The notes beneath the pieces were generated by a model, which saw only the letters and a list, made by a program, of their open reading frames with translations, was not told the DNA's origin and searched no databases. The position numbers and the translations under genes are program-made. 9,758 nt of DNA from Parcubacteria group bacterium (GTDB lineage Bacteria; Patescibacteriota; Minisyncoccia; UBA6257). The DNA lies in assembly GCA_012798235.1 (NCBI GenBank), contig JAAZNP010000037.1, forward strand, positions 1 through 9,758. The letters are read 5' to 3'. The stretch's first letter is position 1, and each line of letters starts with the position of its first letter. This document shows positions 1 through 6,481 of this stretch, in pieces.

Positions 1-1
1 A

Positions 2-268
2 GAAAATTCAAATTATTTTATTGGTTTTTCTGGAGTCATTACTTATAGCAATAAATTAGACGAAGTTATTAAAGGCGTTCCCTTAGAGAGGCTTTTGGTT
101 GAAACAGACGCGCCTTATGTTGCACCAATTCCTTATCGCGGCACTAGAAACGAACCTAAATACGTTATCGAGGTTGCTAAAAAGATAGCCGAATTAAAAA
201 ATGTTTCTTTAGAAGAAATAGAAAAAATTACTTTAGAAAACGCCAAGGTATTATTCCGGATAGAATAG
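2..268 (+). CDS. tatD: TatD family metal-dependent DNase, C-terminal part (5' end outside the window)
   Basis: The left edge cuts this gene; 88 codons remain before a TAG stop. The peptide has the C-terminal signature of TatD/YcfH metal-dependent hydrolases (TIM-barrel amidohydrolase fold): FIGFSGVITY, then LLVETDAPY at about residues 31-39, whose Asp36 matches a conserved metal ligand, then the PYRGxRNEP block and a helical VAKKIAELKN...ITLENAKVLF tail. Family members are 3'-5' exonucleases or DNases acting on DNA and, in some species, RNA. The end is natural, about where TatD proteins stop. It converges on RNase J with only 11 bp between the two stop codons and no visible hairpin terminator. 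The family call is firm; the exact substrate cannot be read from this fragment. Confidence 0.93.
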   Translation, partial: ENSNYFIGFSGVITYSNKLDEVIKGVPLERLLVETDAPYVAPIPYRGTRNEPKYVIEVAKKIAELKNVSLEEIEKITLENAKVLFRIE

Positions 269-279
269 ATTTGAGTTTT

Positions 280-2019
280 TTATACTTCCATTACTACTGG
301 CAAAACCATGGGACGACGTTTAGTTTTCTTAAACAGATAAAGTCCAATTTCATCGCGTAAAGAATTTCTAATATACATTTCATTAAAAGTTTGTTCTTTA
401 GTACAGCGACTAACAATATCGCCAATTAATTTTTTCACCTCTTGCAATAATTCTTTGGATTCTTTCATATAAACAAAACCACGGGACACTATTTCTGGAT
501 TATTATAGAGAAGGCCAGTTTTGCGGTCCACTAGAGCGATCAAAATAAAAATACCATCATGTGACAAAGTTTGGCGATCTCTTAAAACAATTTCGCCAAT
601 ATCACCAATGCCCAGTCCATCAACCATTACATAGTTGGTAGGTACAAATTTTTCTGTGGCATTAATATTATTGCTAGTTAATTCGATTATTTGGCCGTTT
701 TGAGCAATTACAATATTAGATTTAGGAATACCAACTGATTCTGCTAATTCGGCATGGGCACTCAGCATGGAGTAATGACCATGAATAGGCATAAAGAATT
801 TAGGTTGTGTAATATTGATCATCATTTTCAAATCATCTTGAAAACCATGGCCTGAGGCATGAATATCTAACATTTTATAATGATACACTTTAGCTCCTTG
901 TTTAATAAGGTCGTCTTTTAGGTTTTGAACGGCGCGTTCATTTCCTGGCACAATGGAAGAAGAGAAAATCACACTGTCTCCCTTTTGGATGCGCAGATAT
1001 TTATGTTCGCGATTGACTACCTTAATTAAAGTAGCTTCACTTTCTCCTTGAGCACCAGTGCAAAGAATAGTTAATTTTTTAGGGTCAAATTGATTGGCTT
1101 CTTTCCAGCCAATAAGGGTGCCTTTTTTAATTTCTAAATAACCAAGTTTTTCGGCAATCTTCACATTAGTTTTCATGGAGAAACCCTCAATAGTAACTTT
1201 GCGATTATATTTTTCTGATAACCAAATGGCTTGTTGCAATCTAGAAATTAAAGAAGAGAAAGTTGCCAAAATAATTCTGCTAGGAGCTTGAGCAAAAATC
1301 TTATCAAGATTCTCCATAATAGTTTTTTCAGAAATCGAGTGGCCAGGATTTTCTGCTCCAGTAGAGTCGGACATCAAGAGAGAAACTCCCTTGGAAGCCA
1401 AATGGGCAATGCGTGATAAATCAGCTGGTTCATCAGCAATGGGATGAAAATCAAATTTGAAATCAGTGGTGTAAAAAATATTGCCGACGGGTGTACGAAT
1501 TACTAATCCTAAGGTATCAGGGATATTATGATTTAAATGAAATGTTTCTAAAGCAAAGGGGCCTAAGTGCACTATTTTATTTTTATGATTTTCTAAAAGT
1601 TCAATATGCAGTTTTTTTAAATGACTAAAATCTTCTTGTCGTTTTAAAATAATTCCTTTGCTTAAGGGCGCTGCATAAATCGGAGGATAGTTCAATTTAT
1701 CAATCAGGTAGGGAATAGCGCCAATATGATCATAATGGGCATGAGTAATAATAATTCCTAAGATTTTTTTCTGTGGATTATGGGTTAAGTATTCAATATT
1801 AGGAATAATAAAATCAATTCCTGGCATGGATTCATCAGGGAATTGCAGCCCCATATCAATGATTAGTACTTGGTTTTGATATTCCAATACGGTCATGTTG
1901 CGACCGACTTCTTCTAATCCACCCAAAGGAATAATTTTAAGAGAACCAGTTGTTTCTTTTGGTTTTGCCTGCCCGCCAAAGCTTTGGCGTAGGCGGGGAA
2001 TTTTATGTTGTTTAATCAT
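280..2019 (-). CDS. rnj: Ribonuclease J (metallo-beta-lactamase/beta-CASP RNase)
   Basis: RNase J combines endonuclease and 5'-3' exonuclease activity in mRNA decay and rRNA/5'-end maturation in the cytoplasm. Numbering from ATG 2017-2019 (579 aa): the HxHxDH zinc motif HAHYDH is at 93-98, the NHNIPDT block with another ligand His at 164, TTDFKFD with Asp186, the beta-CASP part at roughly 215-345, HASGH at 387-391 and PIHGHY at 411-416. The C-terminal domain ends in the family-typical RRPMVLPVVMEV. A longer reading from GTG at 2041-2043 is possible, but that codon lies inside the terminal repeat of the adjacent inserted element, so ATG 2019 is preferred. Residues 8-17 (PRLRQSFGGQ) are encoded by a palindromic repeat and lie in a non-conserved extension before the conserved LKIIPLGGLEEVGRN. 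Upstream are the element and tRNA-Leu on the same strand. The only purine-rich stretch before the ATG (GAGGGGGG) comes mostly from the element. Confidence 0.96.
   Translation of the reverse strand: MIKQHKIPRLRQSFGGQAKPKETTGSLKIIPLGGLEEVGRNMTVLEYQNQVLIIDMGLQFPDESMPGIDFIIPNIEYLTHNPQKKILGIIITHAHYDHIGAIPYLIDKLNYPPIYAAPLSKGIILKRQEDFSHLKKLHIELLENHKNKIVHLGPFALETFHLNHNIPDTLGLVIRTPVGNIFYTTDFKFDFHPIADEPADLSRIAHLASKGVSLLMSDSTGAENPGHSISEKTIMENLDKIFAQAPSRIILATFSSLISRLQQAIWLSEKYNRKVTIEGFSMKTNVKIAEKLGYLEIKKGTLIGWKEANQFDPKKLTILCTGAQGESEATLIKVVNREHKYLRIQKGDSVIFSSSIVPGNERAVQNLKDDLIKQGAKVYHYKMLDIHASGHGFQDDLKMMINITQPKFFMPIHGHYSMLSAHAELAESVGIPKSNIVIAQNGQIIELTSNNINATEKFVPTNYVMVDGLGIGDIGEIVLRDRQTLSHDGIFILIALVDRKTGLLYNNPEIVSRGFVYMKESKELLQEVKKLIGDIVSRCTKEQTFNEMYIRNSLRDEIGLYLFKKTKRRPMVLPVVMEV
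1968..1997. repeat. REP-like palindrome, in frame inside the RNase J gene
   Basis: The core CGCCAAAGCTTTGGCG (1974-1989) is a perfect 16-bp palindrome. Allowing a TA bulge at 1990-1991, pairing continues six more pairs outward (CCTGCC with GGCGGG, one G-T wobble). It is far more GC-rich than the surrounding coding sequence. I recognise this type of sequence as a common interspersed repeat of Patescibacteria genomes, from recall and not from a search. It is read through as PRLRQSFGGQ near the RNase J N-terminus without breaking the frame. It could be a REP/MITE-type element or a structural DNA site. Confidence 0.75.
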
Positions 2020-2035
2020 AGTTTTTAATAGTGCC

Positions 2036-2133
2036 CCCCTCACTTGGAAAGCACTGGGCTTCGCCCCTCACTTGCACGCAAGTGAGGGGCTTTGCCCGAC
2101 AAAGATGAAATCTTGTGCTTTCCAAGTGAGGGG
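2036..2133. mobile_element. MITE-like element with 19-bp perfect inverted ends and a 5-bp target duplication
   Basis: The ends CCCCTCACTTGGAAAGCAC (2036-2054) and GTGCTTTCCAAGTGAGGGG (2115-2133) are exact reverse complements. GTGCC directly flanks both sides (2031-2035 and 2134-2138), as expected for a 5-bp target-site duplication. On the minus strand this is GGCAC, the last bases of tRNA-Leu (acceptor GGC, discriminator A, next C), so the insertion left the tRNA intact. Inside is a second perfect palindrome (2063-2075 with 2078-2090, 2-bp centre) whose arms repeat the CCCCTCACTTG core of the ends, flanked by GGGC/GCCC (2056-2059, 2094-2097), plus a small AAGAT-GAA-ATCTT hairpin (2102-2114). 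It has no coding capacity. The fold could also act as a processing or attenuation structure in the tRNA-rnj transcript. No T-run follows, so a simple intrinsic terminator is unlikely. Confidence 0.75.
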
Positions 2134-2134
2134 G

Positions 2135-2219
2135 TGCCGAGGGAGAGATTCGAACTCTCACCCCGTTAAACGGGACAGCGACCTGAACGCTGCGCGTCTA
2201 CCAGTTTCGCCACCTCGGC
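2135..2219 (-). tRNA. tRNA-Leu(CAG)
   Basis: A complete class II tRNA of 85 nt. The acceptor GCCGAGG (2219-2213) pairs with CCTCGGC (2142-2136). The anticodon stem CAGCG/CGCTG closes the loop TTCAGGT, giving anticodon CAG (plus-strand 2183-2185), which reads CUG. The variable arm is long (CCCGTTTAACGGG hairpin) as required for leucine. The T arm is GAGAG-TTCGAAT-CTCTC. The discriminator is A (2135); CCA is not encoded (ACCC follows), so it would be added enzymatically. The 5' end is 5 bp from the stop of the peptide-binding protein gene and no separate promoter is evident, so it is probably cut from a longer transcript. Its 3' end forms one copy of the target duplication of the adjacent inverted-repeat element. 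Confidence 0.97.
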
Positions 2220-2224
2220 TTAAT

Positions 2225-3880
2225 TCATTTAAATATTTTTTTGGTTTTAATAAACCAATTGGTAATGTCTAACCACCTTTCTGCTGGTAAATTAGCGTAT
2301 TGAATAGAAACCCCTTGCACTTTGTTTGGCAGTAAATAGAGATAATAAGGATTGTACAAGAAAAGAGCAGGTTTATCTTCAGAAAGAATTTTTTGAATTG
2401 AGGATAGATTGTTTAGTCTTTGAGTTTGATTTTGAATTTGTCTCGTTTCTTCTAATAATTTATCCAAATCTTTATTTTTGTAAGCAGAAAGATTTAATCC
2501 CGGGTCAGTAATTTGGCTGGAATGCCAAAAAGTAAATAAATCAGGATCTTGGCTAATAATTTCTCCAAAAAGGAGAGCGTCATAGGAACGGGTTTGAATA
2601 ACATTTTTCTCTAAATCAGATAAAGGTAAAACTTGAAGCTCCACCGTAACTCCAATATTTTTCCAAGAATTGATTAAAAATTGAGCGACATTAACCAATT
2701 CTTGGCTGTCCGGTAAAGATAAAGTAAATTTTAATTCTGTGGGAGCACCTTTAGTGTTTTTAACTTTATTAATTAATTCTTGAGCTTGATTCAAATTGAA
2801 ATTAGAAGGTAATTCTAGATAGGCCCAAAATCCTGGAGAAATTGGTCCCTCTAGAACGAAAGCTTGTTTTTGCAAAATAGTATTTATTAATTCGTTTTTA
2901 TCTATAGCTAGATTTAAGGCCTGACGAAAATCTTTATTATTAAAGAGTGGTTTATTTAAATTGAAAAAGACAGCGAAATAACGAGGCAAATAGAGTTTTT
3001 GGATTTGATAAAGTTTTTTATTGGTAAAAAAATTATAATCGGATATGAGCAGAGGTGATAATCCTTCAACCTCGTTTTTCAATAAAGCTTCTTTAGCGGA
3101 ATCATAATTTTCGTAAAATTTAAACAGGAGACGCGTGATTTTAGAAGGAGTTAAAAAATACTTTTCATTAGCGATGAGAGAATAGCTGCTGATTTTACCA
3201 GAGGAATCTTTTTCAAAATTATCAAAGAGATAAGGTCCGGTACCAATTGGTTTTATATTATATTCGTTATGGAATAAGTCTTCCGGCGGGATATTTTCCC
3301 AGATGTGTTTAGGTATGATCTTTAAAGTCAGATTCTGTAGAAAAGGTTCATAAGGGTTAGTTAAATAAAAACTAACAACTTTACTAGAAATTCTTTCGGC
3401 AACTATTACTTGCCAGTTTAAATAAAGAGGGCTTTTTGTTTTAGGATTTTGGATCGTTTCAATAGTAAAAATAACATCATCAGCAGTTAAATCTAAACCA
3501 TCGTGCCAAAAAACATTATCTTTTAAAAATACAGTATATTGTTTACCATCAGGGCTGATTTCTGTTTTTTCTGCTAGGCTGGGTTCTAATTGATTTTGGC
3601 CATTGATTTGATATAAACCATTGTAAATTAAATTAATCAAATCGCGATCACAATCATTAGACTGACTTAAGATTGGGTTTAAAGAGGAAAGATGGCCTAC
3701 TAATCCTAATTTTAACGTTCCTCCTGATGCCGGTACTTGATGGGTAAAGTGATTGAGAATAATTATGCTGCTCCCTATTAATCCGATAATAATTAATAAA
3801 AGACAAAAAATAAAAATTATTCTTTTTCTGAAAGAAAATTTATGCCAAACATTGATGACAAAGTTAAGAAAGCGCAACAT
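2225..3880 (-). CDS. Membrane-anchored ABC transporter substrate-binding protein, family 5 (oligopeptide type)
   Basis: 551 aa. A basic N-terminus is followed by one hydrophobic segment at about 21-43, probably an uncleaved membrane anchor as no lipobox cysteine is in place. The mature domain starts near residue 53 (GGTLKLGLVG) and shows the SBP_bac_5 pattern: ...SLAEKTEISPDGKQYTVFLK, then WHDGLDLTADDVIFT at about 125-139, GTGPY further on, and a ligand-binding domain ending in LPAERWLDITNWFIKTKKIF. Family members bind oligopeptides, sometimes other solutes, outside the membrane. No permease or ATPase gene is next to it, so it is either an orphan receptor or works with subunits encoded elsewhere. 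It lies 21 bp after SecG and is followed after 5 bp by tRNA-Leu. There is no Shine-Dalgarno before the ATG. The family call is strong; the substrate is not determinable. Confidence 0.93.
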   Translation of the reverse strand: MLRFLNFVINVWHKFSFRKRIIFIFCLLLIIIGLIGSSIIILNHFTHQVPASGGTLKLGLVGHLSSLNPILSQSNDCDRDLINLIYNGLYQINGQNQLEPSLAEKTEISPDGKQYTVFLKDNVFWHDGLDLTADDVIFTIETIQNPKTKSPLYLNWQVIVAERISSKVVSFYLTNPYEPFLQNLTLKIIPKHIWENIPPEDLFHNEYNIKPIGTGPYLFDNFEKDSSGKISSYSLIANEKYFLTPSKITRLLFKFYENYDSAKEALLKNEVEGLSPLLISDYNFFTNKKLYQIQKLYLPRYFAVFFNLNKPLFNNKDFRQALNLAIDKNELINTILQKQAFVLEGPISPGFWAYLELPSNFNLNQAQELINKVKNTKGAPTELKFTLSLPDSQELVNVAQFLINSWKNIGVTVELQVLPLSDLEKNVIQTRSYDALLFGEIISQDPDLFTFWHSSQITDPGLNLSAYKNKDLDKLLEETRQIQNQTQRLNNLSSIQKILSEDKPALFLYNPYYLYLLPNKVQGVSIQYANLPAERWLDITNWFIKTKKIFK

Positions 3881-3901
3881 TTATCTTAAAATAACAACGA
3901 A

Positions 3902-4123
3902 TTATCTAATAATTAAAGCCACAACTGAGGTAATAATAAAAATTACTCCTAAGGCAATAGTTAGCCCAAAGATAATTTTTTCCAAACCACGACGGGTGCC
4001 ATAAAATTGAGTTTGCATTCCTCCTAAAACACCAACGCCCCCACCGCGCTGCTGGAGAAGAACGCAAACAATAAGTCCAATACCTATTACAATTTGAATA
4101 ATCGCTAGAATAAAAAAATTCAT
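3902..4123 (-). CDS. secG: Preprotein translocase subunit SecG
   Basis: 73 aa, the usual length for SecG, the small auxiliary subunit of the SecYEG channel in the cytoplasmic membrane. Two transmembrane helices (about 3-22 and 49-71) flank the diagnostic cytoplasmic loop LLQQRGGG-VGVLGGMQTQFYGTRRG (residues 22-46), matching the family pattern of a QQ(R/G)GGG turn followed by a glycine-rich stretch. The upstream membrane-protein gene ends 7 bp before its ATG, and the secreted/anchored peptide-binding protein follows 21 bp downstream, so all three probably share one mRNA. No Shine-Dalgarno precedes the ATG (AATTTTTCT). Confidence 0.96.
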   Translation of the reverse strand: MNFFILAIIQIVIGIGLIVCVLLQQRGGGVGVLGGMQTQFYGTRRGLEKIIFGLTIALGVIFIITSVVALIIR

Positions 4124-4130
4124 AGAAAAA

Positions 4131-4496
4131 TTAATGAATAAGATGCAAAAAAGAATTTAAAATACTAATTATCATTGAGGCCAGAAGCCAAGTTAAAGTC
4201 GAGTTTATTATTAGAACATCAGGCATTAAAAAAGCTGCAGTTTTTAAAATAATGAGATTAATGATTAAAGTGAAAAGTCCTAAAGTTAGCCAAATAATAG
4301 GTAAGAAAACGAGACGCAAGATGGGTTTAATAAGAAAGTTTAAAATAGTAAGGATAAAGGCAAAAATTATTAATTCAATGATAGTACCGCGAAAAAAGAA
4401 ATCATTTAAAAAATAATTGAGAACCTTTTGGCAGACAAAGATACTAAGACTGTTTAAGATAACTCCCCAAAAGAGCCTTTTGAAAAAAGTCCTCAT
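4131..4496 (-). CDS. Small four-helix membrane protein, YvlD / phage holin 4-2 superfamily
   Basis: 121 aa from ATG 4494-4496, almost entirely hydrophobic with about four predicted helices (roughly 7-25, 38-58, 62-85, 98-118). The central LNFLIKPILRLVFLPIIWLTLGLF followed by an NLIIL run is the hallmark of the family PF04020 (YvlD, phage holin family IV), widespread as a single chromosomal gene in bacteria. Despite the name there is no phage context here; the function is unknown, possibly envelope-related. A longer frame opens at GTG 4544, but a plausible -35/-10 pair lies at 4537-4509, inside that extension, so the ATG is preferred and the mRNA would be nearly leaderless. It is tightly followed by secG (7 bp). 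Confidence 0.85.
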   Translation of the reverse strand: MRTFFKRLFWGVILNSLSIFVCQKVLNYFLNDFFFRGTIIELIIFAFILTILNFLIKPILRLVFLPIIWLTLGLFTLIINLIILKTAAFLMPDVLIINSTLTWLLASMIISILNSFLHLIH

Positions 4497-4508
4497 GGAT
4501 TTATTAGT

Positions 4509-4537
4509 AGTATATAGGAAAAAGAAGAAAAAAGCAA
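4509..4537 (-). promoter_or_regulatory. Predicted sigma-70 promoter for the holin-like/secG/SBP/tRNA-Leu/rnj unit
   Basis: On the minus strand TTGCTT (4537-4532) and TATACT (4514-4509) are separated by exactly 17 bp, with transcription expected near 4502, about 6 nt before the ATG at 4496. The -35 matches that of the predicted HU promoter (also TTGCTT, 17-bp spacer). The following genes are spaced by 7, 21 and 5 bp and show no terminator before tRNA-Leu, which fits one transcript. The match is motif-based only, in AT-rich sequence. Confidence 0.5.
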
Positions 4538-4607
4538 CCCCCACACCAAACAGGCTTTAGAATTAGGGGCTCGGGAAAACCAATTTGTATTTTCTCTGGT
4601 ATGGTGA

Positions 4608-6185
4608 TCAAAGCCCTAGAAATTCTAGTAAATTCTGGCCAGTCATTTCTTGAGGAATGGGTAAGCCAAATAAGGAAAGAATAGTGGGGCTAATATCAGC
4701 TAGCATGCCATTAGCAGTTTTTTCTATTTCATGAATTTCTGTAGCGGAACGAGCCTGAGCTAAACGGAAACGATTATCTACTAAATAAAAAGGAACTAAA
4801 CTTGGGTCATGCTCGGTTTCTATTTCCCCGGTTAAAGGATTAATCATTCTTTCTAAATTACCGTGGTCAGCAGTAATCAAAAAAGTATAACCTAATTGTA
4901 GGCCATTAGTAATAATTTTTTTCATTTCTTGGTCAATAATTTTCGCGCATTCAATACCAGCTGCTATATTGCCAGTATGGCCAATTAAATCAGGATTAGC
5001 GTAATTAACTAAGATAAAGTCATAAATATTTTCTTCAAAAGCCTGGAGGAGTCGCGTGGAAATTTCGGGAGCACGAAGTTGGGGATAATCTTCCAGGTGC
5101 AAGGTTTTAATAGAAGGAATAATCACCCAATATTCTCCAGGATATGGTTTTTCCTTAAGTCCATCAAAGAAATAGGTTACGTGAGCGTATTTTTCTGTTT
5201 CGGCTAAATGTAATTGTCTTTTGCCATTGTCTGATAAAACTTTAGCTAAAGTAATAGGGATTTCTTGGGGCGGAAAAGCAACGCTAAAAGGAAAATCATC
5301 ACGATAACGAGTAAAAGTGACAATTTCAAGATTATTAAATTGCTTAATAGGGAAAGCATTAAAATTGGGGTTAGCAAAAGTTTCAGCTAATTGCCTCATC
5401 CGCTCTTCTCGGAAATTAAAAAAAATAATAGCATCATTATCGTGAATCGTGGCTGTTTCTACCTCTTGGTTAATAGCCGGAAGAATAAATTCATCGGTGA
5501 TATTTTGCGCGTATGATTTTTGAAGATATTCTACTGGATTAGTTATTGTTGGCCCCTTACCCCAAACTAAGGCATCGTAGTATTTTTGAGTGCGAAGATA
5601 ATTTTTATCACGATCCATGCCGTAAAAACGGCCCGAAATAGTTGCGATTCTGCCACAATTGCGTCTTGTTAAATCTTCTAAAAGTTTTTTCATCATTTCT
5701 TTACCTTCATTAGGCGAGGAGTCGCGACCATCAGTAAATAAATGAAGATTCACTTTTGCTATCTTAAATTGATTAGCTAAATCAATTAACGCTATTAAAT
5801 GTTCGTAAGAGCTATGAACAATATTACTTGATAATAAACCAATTAAATGTAAAGTGCTGTTATTATTTTTGGCATGCTCACAAGCTTTTATTAAAGCTGG
5901 ATTTTGAAAAAAAGTTTGATTGCTAATACTTTGAGAAATACGAACCACATATTGGTAGAGAACTTGCCCTGTGCCTAAGGTTAAATGGCCCACTTCACTA
6001 TTACCAGCATCATTAAAAGGTAAGCCCACGGCAATACCTGATGCCTGCAAAGAGAGCATGGGGTAATATTTTTTTATTTCATCAATATAGGGAGTGCCAG
6101 CTTGATAAATAGCATTGGAAAAATCTTCACGACCAATACCCCAGCCATCTAAAATAACTAAACAGATTTTTTTTGCTAAAGCCAT
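4608..6185 (-). CDS. gpmI: 2,3-bisphosphoglycerate-independent phosphoglycerate mutase
   Basis: 525 aa; interconverts 3- and 2-phosphoglycerate in lower glycolysis using two Mn ions and a phosphoserine intermediate, without a 2,3-BPG cofactor. All expected catalytic and metal residues are visible: Asp13 (LDGWG), nucleophile Ser63 (NSEVGH), Asp399 and His403 (NPDLIGHTG), Asp440 and His441 (TADHGN), His459 (TEHDPSLVPF). Substrate-binding blocks GRDSSP (153-158), GRFYGMDRDK (185-194) and FNFREERMRQ (256-265) are intact, so the enzyme should be active. It has its own predicted promoter, diverging from RNase Y and sharing the -35 site. The mRNA leader would be only about 15 nt and lacks a Shine-Dalgarno. 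Confidence 0.98.
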   Translation of the reverse strand: MALAKKICLVILDGWGIGREDFSNAIYQAGTPYIDEIKKYYPMLSLQASGIAVGLPFNDAGNSEVGHLTLGTGQVLYQYVVRISQSISNQTFFQNPALIKACEHAKNNNSTLHLIGLLSSNIVHSSYEHLIALIDLANQFKIAKVNLHLFTDGRDSSPNEGKEMMKKLLEDLTRRNCGRIATISGRFYGMDRDKNYLRTQKYYDALVWGKGPTITNPVEYLQKSYAQNITDEFILPAINQEVETATIHDNDAIIFFNFREERMRQLAETFANPNFNAFPIKQFNNLEIVTFTRYRDDFPFSVAFPPQEIPITLAKVLSDNGKRQLHLAETEKYAHVTYFFDGLKEKPYPGEYWVIIPSIKTLHLEDYPQLRAPEISTRLLQAFEENIYDFILVNYANPDLIGHTGNIAAGIECAKIIDQEMKKIITNGLQLGYTFLITADHGNLERMINPLTGEIETEHDPSLVPFYLVDNRFRLAQARSATEIHEIEKTANGMLADISPTILSLFGLPIPQEMTGQNLLEFLGL

Positions 6186-6205
6186 ATTGTCTACAGTTCA
6201 AGAAT

Positions 6206-6233
6206 ATTATACTATAATTTCTTTTTTTGACAA
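6206..6233 (-). promoter_or_regulatory. gpmI promoter (divergent, shares its -35 with the rny promoter)
   Basis: Minus-strand TTGTCA (6233-6228), one mismatch from TTGACA, is followed after 16 bp by a consensus TATAAT (6211-6206). The start would be near 6199, 14-15 nt upstream of the GpmI ATG (6185). The -35 bases coincide with those of the opposite promoter because TTGACAA reads TTGTCAA on the other strand. Confidence 0.6.
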
Positions 6234-6256
6234 AACCAGATTAAACCTGATATAAT
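6227..6256 (+). promoter_or_regulatory. Consensus sigma-70 promoter of rny
   Basis: A perfect TTGACA (6227-6232) and a perfect TATAAT (6251-6256) are separated by 18 bp, and the -10 carries the extended TGA (TGn) at 6248-6250. This is the strongest promoter-like sequence in the window. The expected start is near 6263, leaving a leader of about 220 nt before the RNase Y ATG. Confidence 0.82.
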
Positions 6257-6298
6257 TTAAAGTAGATTTTTTAGAAGGTCTTTTAACTTTAACTCTTT

Positions 6299-6469
6299 GC
6301 TAACTATTCTTTTTCTGTGCGTATTTTGAGCTTTATTTTAATGAGACTTTTAGCTTTAATTATCCAACAACAATCTTGTTTTCTCCTAGATTTTTACCGC
6401 AGGAGCGAACTTATTGTTAATTAAATTTTTGAAGCATTGGTTTTTGCAGCAACACAGAAGATAGTTAGC
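6299..6469 (+). promoter_or_regulatory. Structured 5' leader of rny (candidate cis-regulatory RNA)
   Basis: The gene-free stretch 6186-6481 is explained by the two promoters plus this leader. GCTAACTAT (6299-6307), CTT (6309-6311) and CTGTG (6315-6319) pair in order with CACAG, AAG and ATAGTTAGC, contiguous at 6453-6469: 17 base pairs with bulges only on the 5' side. Inside, TTTAATT (6355-6361) plus AACAAT (6369-6374) pair with the continuous ATTGTTAATTAAA (6413-6425), and CTCCT (6383-6387) pairs with AGGAG (6401-6405), the only Shine-Dalgarno-like sequence present. The fold ends 12 nt before the rny ATG. It matches no RNA family I can name. The closing stem, large central bubble and terminal stem are loosely 6S-like, but there is no terminator and no other support for that. 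Confidence 0.45.
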
Positions 6470-6481
6470 CAAATTAAAAAT

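Noticed and set aside
2020..2043. RNase J start at GTG 2041-2043
   Set aside because: The codon lies inside the terminal repeat of the inserted element; ATG 2017-2019 is the first start outside it.
2035..2134. Reading the stem-loop after tRNA-Leu as an intrinsic terminator
   Set aside because: No T-run follows the stem on the minus strand, and flanking direct repeats fit an insertion better.
1895..2272. Plus-strand open frame of 125 codons
   Set aside because: It runs antisense through RNase J, the inserted element and tRNA-Leu; composition and context show it is a shadow.
4497..4544. YvlD-like protein start at GTG 4542-4544
   Set aside because: A plausible -35/-10 pair lies within the extension and the added residues are not typical of the family.
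4545..4607. GGCTTT/AAAGCC inverted repeat after gpmI as a terminator
   Set aside because: Six pairs with a 51-nt loop and no T-run; one arm lies in the gpmI coding end. Not convincing.
6437..6481. RNase Y start at TTG 6437
   Set aside because: It adds 15 residues before the membrane helix and overlaps the predicted leader stem; ATG 6482 gives the usual length.
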